In this document: positions 15,368 to 24,442 of the stretch, one piece after another
Position numbering within the stretch: position 1 is the stretch's first letter
Layout: each line of letters starts with the position of its first letter
Origin: Candidatus Eremiobacteraceae bacterium
Lineage (GTDB): Bacteria; Vulcanimicrobiota; Vulcanimicrobiia; Eremiobacterales; Eremiobacteraceae
Reading direction: 5' to 3'
Assembly (NCBI GenBank): GCA_036511855.1
Contig: DATCBN010000017.1
Span: 18,413-82,412, forward strand
Length of the DNA stretch: 64,000 nucleotides
The notes under the pieces: generated by a model
Seen by the model: the letters and a program-made list of their open reading frames with translations, nothing else
What the model was told of the DNA's origin: nothing
Databases searched by the model: none
Program-made: the position numbers and the translations under genes

Positions 15368-15424
15368 AGTATGCCGTCCCTACTTCTGCGCCGAGCGTAC
15401 TCGCGCTCGACGATCAGAACGGAA

Positions 15425-15790
15425 CTACTTCGCCCGACGGTCCTCCTTGTCATCGTGGAATATCAGCGACACGACCCACGAGATGATCGACACGACGATG
15501 GCGCCCCAAAACGCCGGCCAGAATCCCGGCACGTTGAAGCCCGGAACGAAATTCAACACCCAATAGAAGATCGCGCCATTGATGATCAGCGTGAACAGCC
15601 CGAGCGTGAGGATGACGAGCGGACAACTGAGCACGACGAGGATCGGTTTTATGATCGCGTTCGCGATGCCCAGCACGAGCCCGCCGACAAGGAGCGCAAC
15701 CCAACCGTCGGCGTGGATGCCTTGGAAGTGGAAATACGATATCACGCCGAGCGCGATCGCATTCACCACAACGCGTACGATGAAGTTCAT
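15425..15790 (-). CDS. Phage-holin-family (YvlD-like) four-helix membrane protein
   Basis: The 121-residue protein has four hydrophobic segments with conserved family features: VGGLVLGIANAIIKPILVVLS, then CPLVILTLGLFTLIINGAIFYW and a GFWPAFWGAIVVSIISW segment. This is the Mycobacterial 4TM holin / DUF360 family, common in bacteria and generally not phage-borne. Function is unknown. Its ATG overlaps the uvrC stop (ATGA at 15787-15790), so it is translated with uvrC. Confidence 0.85.
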   Translation of the reverse strand: MNFIVRVVVNAIALGVISYFHFQGIHADGWVALLVGGLVLGIANAIIKPILVVLSCPLVILTLGLFTLIINGAIFYWVLNFVPGFNVPGFWPAFWGAIVVSIISWVVSLIFHDDKEDRRAK

Positions 15791-17652
15791 TCGACGTTCA
15801 ACGCCTCCTTGATCCTGGTGGCGAGCGCGGGGGTGACGCCGCGGACTGCGGCGAGCTGCGCTTCCGTCGCGCGCCGCACGCCCGATGCGGAACCGAATTC
15901 CCGCAGCAATGCCTTCTTGCGCGCCGCGCCGACGCCGGGCACGGCGTCGAGCGGCGATGCGGTCTGCCGCTTGCCGCGCAGGGTACGATGATACGTCACC
16001 GCAAAGCGATGGGCCTCGTCGCGTATGCGTTGCACCAAGTGCATCGCGGGGGAATTGCGGGCGAGCAGCACCGGCTCCGCCTCGCCGGGCACATACAGCT
16101 CTTCGAATTGTTTGGCTAGCGCAGCCGCCGGCAGCGCGACGAGATCGAGATCGCGCAGCGAATCGAGCGCCGCGCCCAGCTGCCCACGGCCGCCGTCGAT
16201 CAACAGCAGATCGGGCCGTTTGCCGAACTTCTTCTCTTTGCTGGATACCTTCCCCAACCCGGTGCCGGCGCTCAGATAGCGAAGCCGACGGCGCAGCATC
16301 TGCCCCATGTTGGCGAAATCGTCATTGCGTTCGGCCCCCTGGATCTTGAAGCGGCGATAATCGGCCTTGCGCGGGCGGCCGTCCTCGAACACGACCATCG
16401 AGCCGACCACGTCCGTGCCCTGGACGTGCGAGATATCATAGCACTCTATGCGCCGCGGCGGCCCCGGAAGGTCGAGCGCGGACGCGAGCTCTGCCAGCGC
16501 CGCGACGGCGCGTTCATCGGCGACGGCGGTCTTCGTGAGGTAGTCGGCGAGATGCTGTTCGGCGTTTCGTCGAACCTTGCGTAGATATTCGGCGCGCGGG
16601 CCGCGCTCCGGCGCGAGGATGCGCACGCGATTTCCGCGCTTGCCCGATAGGGCCCGCTCGATCACCTGGACTCCCGGGATGCGCGCCTCGAGCATGATCT
16701 CTTTGGGGACCCTCGGCGCTCGCGCGTAGAACTGCTGCACGAACTCGGCAAGAACTTCCTCAGGGGCGCGCCCCTCCGTGCCTTCGACGATGAATCGCTC
16801 TTGGCCCACGAGCAGCCCCGCGCGAACGAAAAACACCTCCATGCACGAAACGCCTTGCCCGTGCGCGCCGCCCACGATATCCATGTCGATGCGGCTGCGC
16901 CAGACCACTTCTTGGCGCGTCATGACGCGCTTGATCAAGGCGATCCGATCGCGAAGCCGCGCTGCCTGCTCGTACTGAAGATCCTCGGCGGCCTGTTCCA
17001 TCTCGCGTTCGAGCCGCCCGACCAGAACCTCGTAGCGTCCTTCCAAGAAGAGCGCGACGTCTGCGACGAGCGCATCGTATTCTTCTTTGCTCTGCAAAAA
17101 CGCGCACGGCGCCATGCAGCGCTTGATGTGATATTGGAGGCACGGACGACGGTAGGTGACGCCGATCTCGCCGGTGCAGGTCCGAAGCGGAAACGCGCGC
17201 CGGATGATCTCGATGAGCTCGCGAAGCGCGGCGGCATCGGTGTACGGTCCGAAGTACCGGCCGCCGTCTTCGATGAGCTTGCGCGTGAAGATGACGCGCG
17301 GGAAGGTCTCGCCGAGCGTCAACTTGAGGAACGGATACGATTTGTCGTCCTTGAGCCGGACGTTGAATGGCGGCCGGTGCTGCTTGATAAGATTGCACTC
17401 CAGCAGCAGCGCCTCGGTTTCGTTGGCGACGATGATCGTGCGGATGTCCGCGACCTGTTCGACCATCGCGTCGATGCGCGCATGCCGCACTCGGCCCGGC
17501 TGGAAATACGACCGCACGCGCGATCGTAGTTCCACCGCCTTGCCGACATACAACACAGCGCCGGCGGCGTCGAGCATCTGATAGACGCCCGGCTCGGCCG
17601 GCAGCCGGTCGAGCGCGTCGCGCACAAGTTGAGGCAATCGTTCTGAAGTCAT
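15787..17652 (-). CDS. uvrC: Excinuclease ABC subunit C
   Basis: UvrC makes both incisions in nucleotide excision repair. The 621-residue protein has the N-terminal GIY-YIG nuclease (GVYQMLDAAGAVLYVGKA, residues about 20-37), a UVR segment (DLQYEQAARLRDRIALI), the RNase H-like second nuclease with CYDISHVQGTDVVGSMVVF and FKI..AERNDDFANM, and C-terminal helix-hairpin-helix motifs (LDAVPGVGAARKKALLREFG). All expected domains are present at normal length. It is the upstream member of a two-gene unit with the holin-family protein. Confidence 0.97.
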   Translation of the reverse strand: MTSERLPQLVRDALDRLPAEPGVYQMLDAAGAVLYVGKAVELRSRVRSYFQPGRVRHARIDAMVEQVADIRTIIVANETEALLLECNLIKQHRPPFNVRLKDDKSYPFLKLTLGETFPRVIFTRKLIEDGGRYFGPYTDAAALRELIEIIRRAFPLRTCTGEIGVTYRRPCLQYHIKRCMAPCAFLQSKEEYDALVADVALFLEGRYEVLVGRLEREMEQAAEDLQYEQAARLRDRIALIKRVMTRQEVVWRSRIDMDIVGGAHGQGVSCMEVFFVRAGLLVGQERFIVEGTEGRAPEEVLAEFVQQFYARAPRVPKEIMLEARIPGVQVIERALSGKRGNRVRILAPERGPRAEYLRKVRRNAEQHLADYLTKTAVADERAVAALAELASALDLPGPPRRIECYDISHVQGTDVVGSMVVFEDGRPRKADYRRFKIQGAERNDDFANMGQMLRRRLRYLSAGTGLGKVSSKEKKFGKRPDLLLIDGGRGQLGAALDSLRDLDLVALPAAALAKQFEELYVPGEAEPVLLARNSPAMHLVQRIRDEAHRFAVTYHRTLRGKRQTASPLDAVPGVGAARKKALLREFGSASGVRRATEAQLAAVRGVTPALATRIKEALNVE

Positions 17653-17701
17653 GGCGTCAGGTATTATTTCGCGGCTGCGCGGCGGCGCCCTCGGGGGAAC
17701 C

Positions 17702-18334
17702 TTAGCCCTTCGCCGCCGCTGCGCGCTGGGCGCGTCCGCGCAAGTGGGACCAAATCCACACGCCGATCCCGATCACGACGAGCACCAGCAGCAGGATCGC
17801 GAAGCGGCCGAAGATTCTATCGAGCGAATCCCAGTTGCGGCCCAGCGCAAGCCCGGCATAGGCGAAGCCCGTGCACCAGATCGTCGATGCGAGGAGCGTG
17901 AACGCGAGAAATCTTCCGAACGGCATGCGCACGACCCCGGCCGGCAAAGACGCAACGGCACGAACGCCCGGCAGCAGCTTGCACGCGAACACGGCGCGCG
18001 CACCGAATCGTACGATCCAATCGTGAGCGTGGGCCAACTCGCGCTCGCGCACGAAGACCAGCTTGCCGAACCGCTCGACGAGCGGTCGTCCACCGTAGTA
18101 GCCGATGATATACGCAATCACCGCTCCGATCGTGTCGCCGGCCGTGCCGCACACGATGACGGGGACGAACTCGAGCTCATGCGTATAGGCGAGGTAACCG
18201 CCGAACGACATCATCACTTCGCTTGGCAACGGCACGCCGATGGCCTGCAGCGTCATGCCGAGCGTGATCCCGTAGTAACCGGAGTGACGGATGAGGTCGA
18301 GCACCCATTGCGTGGCCGCGTGGAAGATGTGCAT
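17702..18334 (-). CDS. DedA family membrane protein
   Basis: The 210-residue protein shows the DedA/SNARE-associated layout: GVPLPSEVMMSFGGYLA, then GAVIAYIIGYYGGRP, a re-entrant segment and KLLPGVRAVASLPAGVVRMPFGRFLAFT, with a long C-terminal helix. Family members act in the inner membrane, and some are flippases for undecaprenyl phosphate or phosphatidylethanolamine. The specific lipid cannot be told here. Its ATG directly abuts the stop of the Clp-N protein, so the two are cotranscribed. Confidence 0.88.
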   Translation of the reverse strand: MHIFHAATQWVLDLIRHSGYYGITLGMTLQAIGVPLPSEVMMSFGGYLAYTHELEFVPVIVCGTAGDTIGAVIAYIIGYYGGRPLVERFGKLVFVRERELAHAHDWIVRFGARAVFACKLLPGVRAVASLPAGVVRMPFGRFLAFTLLASTIWCTGFAYAGLALGRNWDSLDRIFGRFAILLLVLVVIGIGVWIWSHLRGRAQRAAAAKG

Positions 18335-18733
18335 CTAACCTACGCTCTCCGGCCTACGCAGGGCCGCGAGCACTCTCGCCGCGACGCCGCCGCCGTCCGC
18401 CACGATGGCATCGATGATGTCGCTCGGCTGCACGTCTTCCGGTCGCCCCGCCTTCGAACAGGCTGCGTCGAGAACTCGCCGGACGCGCGGCGTGATGAGG
18501 ATTCCATCCCAAGGGTGATCGGCCGTCTCATCCATTGCGTCGCGCAGCGCGCGTTTCACGTCGTATGCGTCGAAGTGGGCCTCTCGGAAATATCGCGCGA
18601 CGTCTGCGGGCGGATCGATGGCCATGGCGAGCAGCAGATGCTCGGTGCCCAAAAAATAATGATTCGCGTTTCGGCACTCTTGTTCGGCGAGTTTGATCAC
18701 GGCGCGTGCCGAAGAACCGTATTGGGAAAACAT
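18335..18733 (-). CDS. Stand-alone Clp N-terminal (repeat) domain protein
   Basis: The 132-residue protein opens MFSQYGSSARAVIKLAEQEC and contains YFLGTEHLLLAMAIDP, the hallmark of the ClpA/ClpC N-domain that binds substrates or adaptors. There is no AAA+ ATPase domain in the frame or downstream, so it is a free Clp-N domain with a second half-repeat (ITPRVRRVLDAACSKAGR). Such small proteins may act as adaptors or decoys for ClpC, or as ClpS-like accessories; this is inference. It lies between tRNA-Pro and the DedA gene. Confidence 0.82.
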   Translation of the reverse strand: MFSQYGSSARAVIKLAEQECRNANHYFLGTEHLLLAMAIDPPADVARYFREAHFDAYDVKRALRDAMDETADHPWDGILITPRVRRVLDAACSKAGRPEDVQPSDIIDAIVADGGGVAARVLAALRRPESVG

Positions 18734-18758
18734 CGAAGCCCTTTTGAGCTATTCGGCA

Positions 18759-18833
18759 TCGGGGCGACAGGATTTGAACCTGCGGACCTCTCGATCCCGA
18801 ACCGAGCGCTCTACCAAGCTGAGCTACGCCCCG
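18759..18833 (-). tRNA. tRNA-Pro (CGG)
   Basis: Minus strand from 18833: CGGGGCGTAGCTCAGCTTGG, anticodon stem with loop TTCGGGA (anticodon CGG), T-arm GGTTCAAATCC, and acceptor 3' strand CGCCCCG with discriminator A at 18759. The 7-bp acceptor stem is perfect. CCA is not encoded. Confidence 0.96.
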
Positions 18834-18981
18834 ACCGGTGCCGACCGGCTTTCGTTCGAGTGCTATCCGGCGGCTTCCTTGCATTGCACCGCGATGGCCG
18901 GGGGATTCGCGCGCATGTCCCCGAACATCGGCTCTGATGTTTCGCGCGAAGTCAATTCGAAATGCTCAGGACCGATAGTCC

Positions 18982-19647
18982 ATGCGTTACCTCATAGTCG
19001 GGTGCGGCCGCGTCGGCTCGACGCTGGCAAAGCGTCTCGCGCGCGCCGGTCATGCCGTCTCGGTCGTCGACGAAAATTCCACGGCGTTCCGCCGTCTCGG
19101 CCGTGATTTCCCCGGCAGCCTCGTGCTGGGTACGGGTATCGACGTCGACGTCCTCAAACGTGCCGGCGCAGATAGGGCGGACGGATTCGCCGCGGTGACG
19201 CAAGGCGATAATCGCAATATCATGGCGGCCCTCATCGCACAGCAGCATTTCAAGATCAATCACGTCGTGGCGCGCATCTACGATCCGGAACGGTCGTCGA
19301 TGTACCGCGACTTCGGGATTTCCACGATTTGTCCGACCACGGTGGGCGCGCGCCTTATGGCCGACGCTCTCGAAGAGCACGCGTTCCGCGTGCTGCCGTA
19401 CGAACGGCCCGATGTCGAGATCATCGAATTCGTCGTGGGCGACGCGGCGCACGGGAAACTCGTCTCCGATCTCGCCGTCAGCGGCAAGACCCAGGTGTGC
19501 ATCGTCATCCGGCGAGATGGGGCGTCGCGGATTCCCACTCCGGAAATGCGGCTCGAAGCCGGCGACCGCGTGGTCGCTTCGGTGCAGCCGGACTATTTGG
19601 ACGAGTACCGCAAGATGATCGAAGCCACATTGGCCAAGGCAGGCTAA
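18982..19647 (+). CDS. TrkA/KtrA-type potassium channel regulatory protein
   Basis: The 221-residue protein has a Rossmann RCK_N domain (YLIVGCGRVGSTLAKRLARAGH, then VVDEN at the end of strand 2 for NAD/ATP binding) and a C-terminal RCK_C/TrkA_C domain. It would gate a potassium uptake channel in response to nucleotides. It is followed immediately by a second such gene whose GTG directly follows its TAA, so they probably act as a pair. No Trk/Ktr membrane subunit is in the window. Confidence 0.9.
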   Translation: MRYLIVGCGRVGSTLAKRLARAGHAVSVVDENSTAFRRLGRDFPGSLVLGTGIDVDVLKRAGADRADGFAAVTQGDNRNIMAALIAQQHFKINHVVARIYDPERSSMYRDFGISTICPTTVGARLMADALEEHAFRVLPYERPDVEIIEFVVGDAAHGKLVSDLAVSGKTQVCIVIRRDGASRIPTPEMRLEAGDRVVASVQPDYLDEYRKMIEATLAKAG

Positions 19648-20307
19648 GTGTTCATCATCGTGGTCGGAGGCGGCAAGCTCGGAACCTATCTGGCAAAAGC
19701 GCTGCTCGAACAACAGCACGAAGTGATCGTCATCGAAAAGGACGAGCGCAAGGCCCAGCGCCTCTCGCAGTTCTTGGAGCGCGAGATCGCGCATTTCGGC
19801 GATGGCTGCGATCCGCTTGTGCTCGAAGAAGCCGGCGTGAACCGCGCCGACGTCGTCATCGCCGATACGGGCGACGATGAGGACAATCTCGTCATCTGTC
19901 TCGTGACCAAGAGAAAATTCCATAAGCCGCGCACCATCGCGCGCGTCAACAATCCGAAGAACAAACAGATATTTGAAGAGCTCGGTATCGACTCGGTCAT
20001 TTCCGGTACCGAAGTCGTCATGAAGATCGTCCAGCAGGAAGTCAACGTGCGCGACGTATCGCCCTTGATGACGTTCAAGGGCGGCAATTTGGAGCTCGTG
20101 CGTTTGTCGATCCCCGCCACGTCGCCGGCCGGCGACAAGCGGCTCTCGCAACTGCAATTGCCAAAGCATGCGGTCATCGTGGCGGTCGAGCGCGCCGGCG
20201 ATGTCCTCGTTCCCGACGGCGACACCGAAGTGCGATCGGGCGACACGATGCTTATCGTCACGCAGCCCGGCGCCGCGCAGGAGCTCAAGGCGCAGCTCGT
20301 CGGTTGA
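19648..20307 (+). CDS. TrkA/KtrA-type potassium channel regulatory protein (second copy)
   Basis: The 219-residue partner has FIIVVGGGKLGTYLAKALLEQ with VIVIEKD as nucleotide-binding features, RVNNPKNKQIFEELGIDSVI in the RCK_N end and a TrkA_C domain (TMLIVTQPG). Start is a GTG placed directly after the upstream stop. It differs clearly from the first copy, so this is an old duplication or two halves of a hetero-ring. Transcription ends toward a cluster of hairpin repeats at 20328-20451. Confidence 0.9.
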   Translation: MFIIVVGGGKLGTYLAKALLEQQHEVIVIEKDERKAQRLSQFLEREIAHFGDGCDPLVLEEAGVNRADVVIADTGDDEDNLVICLVTKRKFHKPRTIARVNNPKNKQIFEELGIDSVISGTEVVMKIVQQEVNVRDVSPLMTFKGGNLELVRLSIPATSPAGDKRLSQLQLPKHAVIVAVERAGDVLVPDGDTEVRSGDTMLIVTQPGAAQELKAQLVG

Positions 20308-20327
20308 TAAATTCCTTTTATGTAGGA

Positions 20328-20451
20328 GGGCAAGCATCGCTTGCCCCGTCTCTTTTGTAGGAGGGTGAGCAACGCTCGCCCTTTTTGTTTTGGGCAAGCG
20401 ATGCTTGCCCTAGTACGCGCGTAGAAAAAAGGGGGCAAGCGATGCTTGCCC
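20328..20451. repeat. Four hairpin repeats in a convergent intergenic gap
   Basis: Copies lie at 20328-20346 (GGGCAAGCATCGCTTGCCC), 20363-20381 (GGGTGAGCAACGCTCGCCC), 20392-20410 and 20433-20451 (GGGCAAGCGATGCTTGCCC). The first two are preceded by GTAGGAG and the last two are followed by TAGTAC, so the cluster is itself an inverted arrangement. A half-copy with CGCCCTCCTACA ends near 20472. It separates trkA (plus) and the metalloprotease gene (minus), where it could serve both as terminator. The whole gap 20308-20492 holds no gene. Confidence 0.93.
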
Positions 20452-20492
20452 TAGTACACTCGCCCTCCTACATTTTGGTCAGTTTCAGGTGT

Positions 20493-23087
20493 TTATTTCG
20501 CTGGGACGGTCACCTGCGCGTTGAGCGCTTGATTCACGCGAGTGAGCAGCAGCGCAAGATGCGCCCGGCTCTCCTCATCCATCGAAGATGAGGATCGCAC
20601 GCCGCGCAATGTGGACCCGAGGTCGACAAGCTTTGCGCGCGCGAGCGCCTGCGCGCCCGCAGGCGTTCCCGCGGTTGGCGCGATCGCCATGTGAATCAGC
20701 ATGCCTGTGTACGACGCTTGGAGATTGCGCCGGACCGGCGGCAATGCTCCAACACCCTTAGCGCTAAGATCGCCGAACACAGAGCGCTGGGCCCAGTCGA
20801 ACAGATCCGCGGTGTCCATCGTCTGACCGGGAGCCGCTTTCGACGGCAGTGCCTCGAGACGTTGCAGCATCGCGGGTTGGAACAACTGCGCCAGAATCCG
20901 ATTCTGCAAGCCGCCGGCGACTTGGATGACGGCGATGTCGTGACGTGGCGTGGGATCGTAGGCCCACTGCGCGCCCGAGAACGGCGACCACTCGGCGTAC
21001 GTCAAGCTGTTCAACGTGCGCGCCGAGAAGTTCCATGCTGCGTCCGAGAATGCGTAGCGGTCGAGCTGCGCCCATGCGCGGCGCTCCTGCGCGATCGGCA
21101 CCGGCGACAGCGGCGTGCCCGCGCCGGGATCGCCCGCGTGCGCGCGAGACAGGTATTCCCCGCCTATGAAGTGCGTCGCGATCGTCGCGTCGTAGTCGTA
21201 TAAGCCGAGCACGTCGCCGAACGAATCGCGCGCGGCTTGGTACGGCTGACCCGAGCGCGGGAAGCGCCGGTCGATCGATGTCATCAACAAATGCGCGAGC
21301 GACAGTTGACCATCGGTCCAACCCAACGTGTCGTTCGTGAGGTCGAAGTGGCTGACGCGCGGGTCGACCGCATGCGCGTCGCCGTACGAGACGTCTTCAT
21401 CGGATGCAAAGCGGTAGAGCGGATTGGACCACGCACTTGCCCAGCTGTGCAGTGTCGGCAACTCGGCTTCGGGCGTGGTCGCCGCGATTTGGCCGTAGCC
21501 GTAGTGGATGGCGTAGTAGTCGTACGAGCCGAGCACCTTTTGGTAATATTCTCCTTGCGGCGTTCCGTTAGGCCATAAGTTGAGCGGTGCATACTCCATG
21601 ACGGAGGTCGCAACGCCGTTGCGCGCGGTGAATGCTTCGTCTTGCAGTTGTTTGGCGGTGTACGCTTCCGATCCGATGAAGTTGTGCTGCAGCCCCATGT
21701 CGTGGCCCGACTCGTGCAGCGCGATCGACTTCAAGAAATCGTAGTCGAACTGGTTCTGTCCGTAGCGGGCCGTCCGGCCGAGCATGGCGAGAGCGACGCG
21801 ACCGTAAGCCGCCTCCATGCTCATGCCCGCGCCGTATTCAGCCTCCTCGCGCGTGAATGCGCTGCCGGAACCGTTGGGATGCGTCGGGTCGGTGAAATCA
21901 CGCCAAAACTGGTGATTGGCGAGCATGAGGTCGGCATCGAACAGGACGCCCGAGTGGAATTCTTCGCCCGTGCGCGGATCGATCATCAATTGCGCTTCGG
22001 CAAAGCCGCCGCCGTTGGACTCGGTGAGCCAGCGCAACACGTTGTAGCGCACGTCGTCGGGATCCCATGACGGGTCGTTCGGCTGGTCCAAGACCTGAAT
22101 CGCATCGAGGATGCCGACTTTGGCAAACGCTTTGTTCCATTCCATAACGCCATCGCGCAGCGCCGAGCGATATTCCAACGGAACGGTGTTGCTTATATAG
22201 AACACCATCGGATTGGTGGCCTTCGATGGATGCGCCGGGTCTTGCGGCTTGAAATTCCAGCGGACGATGTAGTGCGTTTGGCGTGTGTCAACGCGATCGC
22301 CGGCGAAGTTCAAGAACGGCGCGTCGAAATATCCGACCCGATCGTCTGCAAGCCGCGGCATGTAGCCGTCGTTCGGCAATGCGACTAAGTTATAGTCGAC
22401 CTTAATGGCCAAGCTGCGCGGATCGGGCACGTTGTCCACCACGTCGGGCGTGTCGGTGACCCAGTTCTGGATGACCTCGATGAGCACGTTATTAGGAAAT
22501 GCCTTCGTCGGGCCGAACGCCGAGCTGTCGCCGTCCAGGCGGTACGAATCTTCCGGGGTTGTGCCGAGCGTGGCCTTGAGCGTGTCGTTCAAATCGATCA
22601 CATCGCCGAGAAACGCGCTTGCGTCGATCACGATGTCACCGCTCACATCGTCTTGCGCGACAACTTTCGCCACGCCGACGTTGGACGCGGCAACTGTCGC
22701 TTGGATTGCGTTCTCCGCCGGACTTCCGGGCTGCGCCAAAAAATTCGTGTTCGGCCACGTGATGAAGACCTTGTCGTCGACGCGGCTGAATCGGATCAGT
22801 CGGGCCGGAGCGTAATCGAACGAGCCCGGGTAGAGGCCGAATCCACCGAGGCCGTTGACCGGCACGGCGCTTTGGATGAAGTCGGTGTCCAATTGGCTCT
22901 TGTGGAGTTGGAGATAGATTTTTCCGGACTTGCGCAACACCGTGAACAATCCGGTTTGGGATTGCGCGCCGTCCACGAATTTCGCCAACGGCGCCGGGGC
23001 CGAATCATCGCCGTCAGCGCGCGCGATCGCCGGCGAAGAAGCACACGCGAAAAATACCGCGCACAATAAAAAGATATAACGCCGCAT
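20493..23087 (-). CDS. Secreted zinc-dependent metalloprotease (metzincin-type, DUF4953/DUF5117 family)
   Basis: The 864-residue product begins with a signal peptide (RRYIFLLCAVFFACASSPAIARA). The active site HESGHDMGLQH is a complete metzincin HExxHxxGxxH motif near residue 430, with a Met-turn candidate SVMEY downstream. The upstream part carries the DUF5117-like segment (GKIYLQLHKSQLDTDFIQSAVP). Substrate is unknown. I use the ATG at 23085-23087, preceded by GGAGG 13 bases away; a TTG at 23099 adds four residues. It is a single gene converging on trkA. Confidence 0.9.
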   Translation of the reverse strand: MRRYIFLLCAVFFACASSPAIARADGDDSAPAPLAKFVDGAQSQTGLFTVLRKSGKIYLQLHKSQLDTDFIQSAVPVNGLGGFGLYPGSFDYAPARLIRFSRVDDKVFITWPNTNFLAQPGSPAENAIQATVAASNVGVAKVVAQDDVSGDIVIDASAFLGDVIDLNDTLKATLGTTPEDSYRLDGDSSAFGPTKAFPNNVLIEVIQNWVTDTPDVVDNVPDPRSLAIKVDYNLVALPNDGYMPRLADDRVGYFDAPFLNFAGDRVDTRQTHYIVRWNFKPQDPAHPSKATNPMVFYISNTVPLEYRSALRDGVMEWNKAFAKVGILDAIQVLDQPNDPSWDPDDVRYNVLRWLTESNGGGFAEAQLMIDPRTGEEFHSGVLFDADLMLANHQFWRDFTDPTHPNGSGSAFTREEAEYGAGMSMEAAYGRVALAMLGRTARYGQNQFDYDFLKSIALHESGHDMGLQHNFIGSEAYTAKQLQDEAFTARNGVATSVMEYAPLNLWPNGTPQGEYYQKVLGSYDYYAIHYGYGQIAATTPEAELPTLHSWASAWSNPLYRFASDEDVSYGDAHAVDPRVSHFDLTNDTLGWTDGQLSLAHLLMTSIDRRFPRSGQPYQAARDSFGDVLGLYDYDATIATHFIGGEYLSRAHAGDPGAGTPLSPVPIAQERRAWAQLDRYAFSDAAWNFSARTLNSLTYAEWSPFSGAQWAYDPTPRHDIAVIQVAGGLQNRILAQLFQPAMLQRLEALPSKAAPGQTMDTADLFDWAQRSVFGDLSAKGVGALPPVRRNLQASYTGMLIHMAIAPTAGTPAGAQALARAKLVDLGSTLRGVRSSSSMDEESRAHLALLLTRVNQALNAQVTVPAK

Positions 23088-23191
23088 GAACTCTTTCAAA
23101 CCTCCGAAGTCCGCGCGGGAGACCGACGTCCGCCGCGTTGATGAGTAGAATGGCTCGGCGCAAACGTTTCTTTGCGACGCCGTACGTATTC

Positions 23192-24442
23192 CTATCCGAA
23201 TCCGCGCGTGAAGTTACCGACACGCACGTTTGGGAATTCAGACGCGAGTCGCGTGAGCCACGCAGCCATACCGAGTGTAGGCTGCGCGGGCCTGCCGACC
23301 GCCGCGAAATACTCTGCCGGATCCACGTTTAGCGTCCGTGTCTGAACCATGCTTATAGAATAGGCATCCAGCAGTCGCTCGAAACTTTTCATTTCCTCTG
23401 CTTCGTCGGTGACGCCGGGATGTGTGAGCAGATTGAGCGACACCGAAATGCCGGCCTCGCTTGCGACCTGAAGGCTTTTGCAGACCTCGTCAAAGCCGTA
23501 GCCGCGCGGACGGTAGTATGCCGAATACGCCGCCGGACGCGCAGAATTCAGACTTACGCGCACCGATTGCAGGCCCGCCTCGATGAGCGAAGCGAGCGCT
23601 CGGGGCGAGCTTGCGTTCGTATTGCAGTGTACGATGCCGGCGCTTGTCCGCGCGCGGATCTCGCGAATGGCGCTAGCGATGCGCGGCGCAGCGAGAAGCG
23701 GTTCGCCTTCGCAGCCTTGGCCGAACGACACGATGTCGCCGCCCCCGTCGAGATGCGCGACGGCAAGCGCCACGATCTCGTCGCTCGACGGCGCGATGCG
23801 CACGCGTTCCTGCGCGGCGGCGAACCCCGATTCGGGATCTTGCGCCGAGATGCACCCGATGCAGCGCGCGTTGCATGCGGGCGACACCGGGATGGCAGCC
23901 TCGCCCGAACGTAAGAACGAGTTCTGTGCTGTGAAGCAACCGTACTCGGTGGCGCAGCGGACGAGCTGGCGCACGAGCGCCGTTTCGCCGAACTCCGCGA
24001 CGCGAGCCGCGATGCCGGCTCGGACGTGTTCTTCGCCGTGCTTCGCGGCGCTCCAAGATTCGAGCGAGTCGGTCGGCAGGGCCGCCGCGACGATGCCGGT
24101 TCCGTCCCACGCAGCCGCGGTGTATCCATATAAAGGCAACGCCGGCGCGCCGGGCCGGCTCTCGTACGCGGGCAGCGACGCGCGCGTGTATCCGAGCGGC
24201 AAGGCGACCGCCATCGCATCGACCGGAACGCCGTCGAGATCGTCGAGCGTCGTTCGACGATCACCGTCGAAGACCACCGCGCTGCGGCCGGGCAGCGTGA
24301 GCAAGAGCGCGCCCTCGGGCAGAGGTATGAAATCGGCCGGTTTCGCGCGGCGCACCCAGCCGTCGTCGACGGCGGCCGAATAGCCGGGCACGTCGAGCAG
24401 CGCTCCGTCCGGGCGCGCAACCAACGGTGAGGGAACCTTCAC
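23192..24442 (-). CDS. Radical SAM protein of unknown function, coupled to dapF
   Basis: The 416-residue protein has the radical SAM cysteine motif CNARCIGC (CxxxCxxC) near residue 185, followed by a glycine-rich SAM site (VSFGQGCEGEPLL) and a TIM-barrel pattern (GIVHCNTNASSP, LQSVRVSLNS). Before it are about 180 residues that start VPSPLVARPDGALLDVPGYS, a domain I do not recognise. The GTG at 24440-24442 shares a base with the dapF stop (TAGTG), so translation is coupled. A longer frame to 24877 is only the antisense-like shadow of dapF. The co-location with dapF, hfq, miaA and mutL gives no clear substrate. Confidence 0.85.
   Translation of the reverse strand: MKVPSPLVARPDGALLDVPGYSAAVDDGWVRRAKPADFIPLPEGALLLTLPGRSAVVFDGDRRTTLDDLDGVPVDAMAVALPLGYTRASLPAYESRPGAPALPLYGYTAAAWDGTGIVAAALPTDSLESWSAAKHGEEHVRAGIAARVAEFGETALVRQLVRCATEYGCFTAQNSFLRSGEAAIPVSPACNARCIGCISAQDPESGFAAAQERVRIAPSSDEIVALAVAHLDGGGDIVSFGQGCEGEPLLAAPRIASAIREIRARTSAGIVHCNTNASSPRALASLIEAGLQSVRVSLNSARPAAYSAYYRPRGYGFDEVCKSLQVASEAGISVSLNLLTHPGVTDEAEEMKSFERLLDAYSISMVQTRTLNVDPAEYFAAVGRPAQPTLGMAAWLTRLASEFPNVRVGNFTRGFG

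Noticed and set aside
18952..20397. A 481-codon frame antisense to both TrkA-type genes
   Set aside because: It is the complement of two well-supported genes, rich in His/Asp/Arg as expected of a GC-rich shadow frame, and has no family signal.
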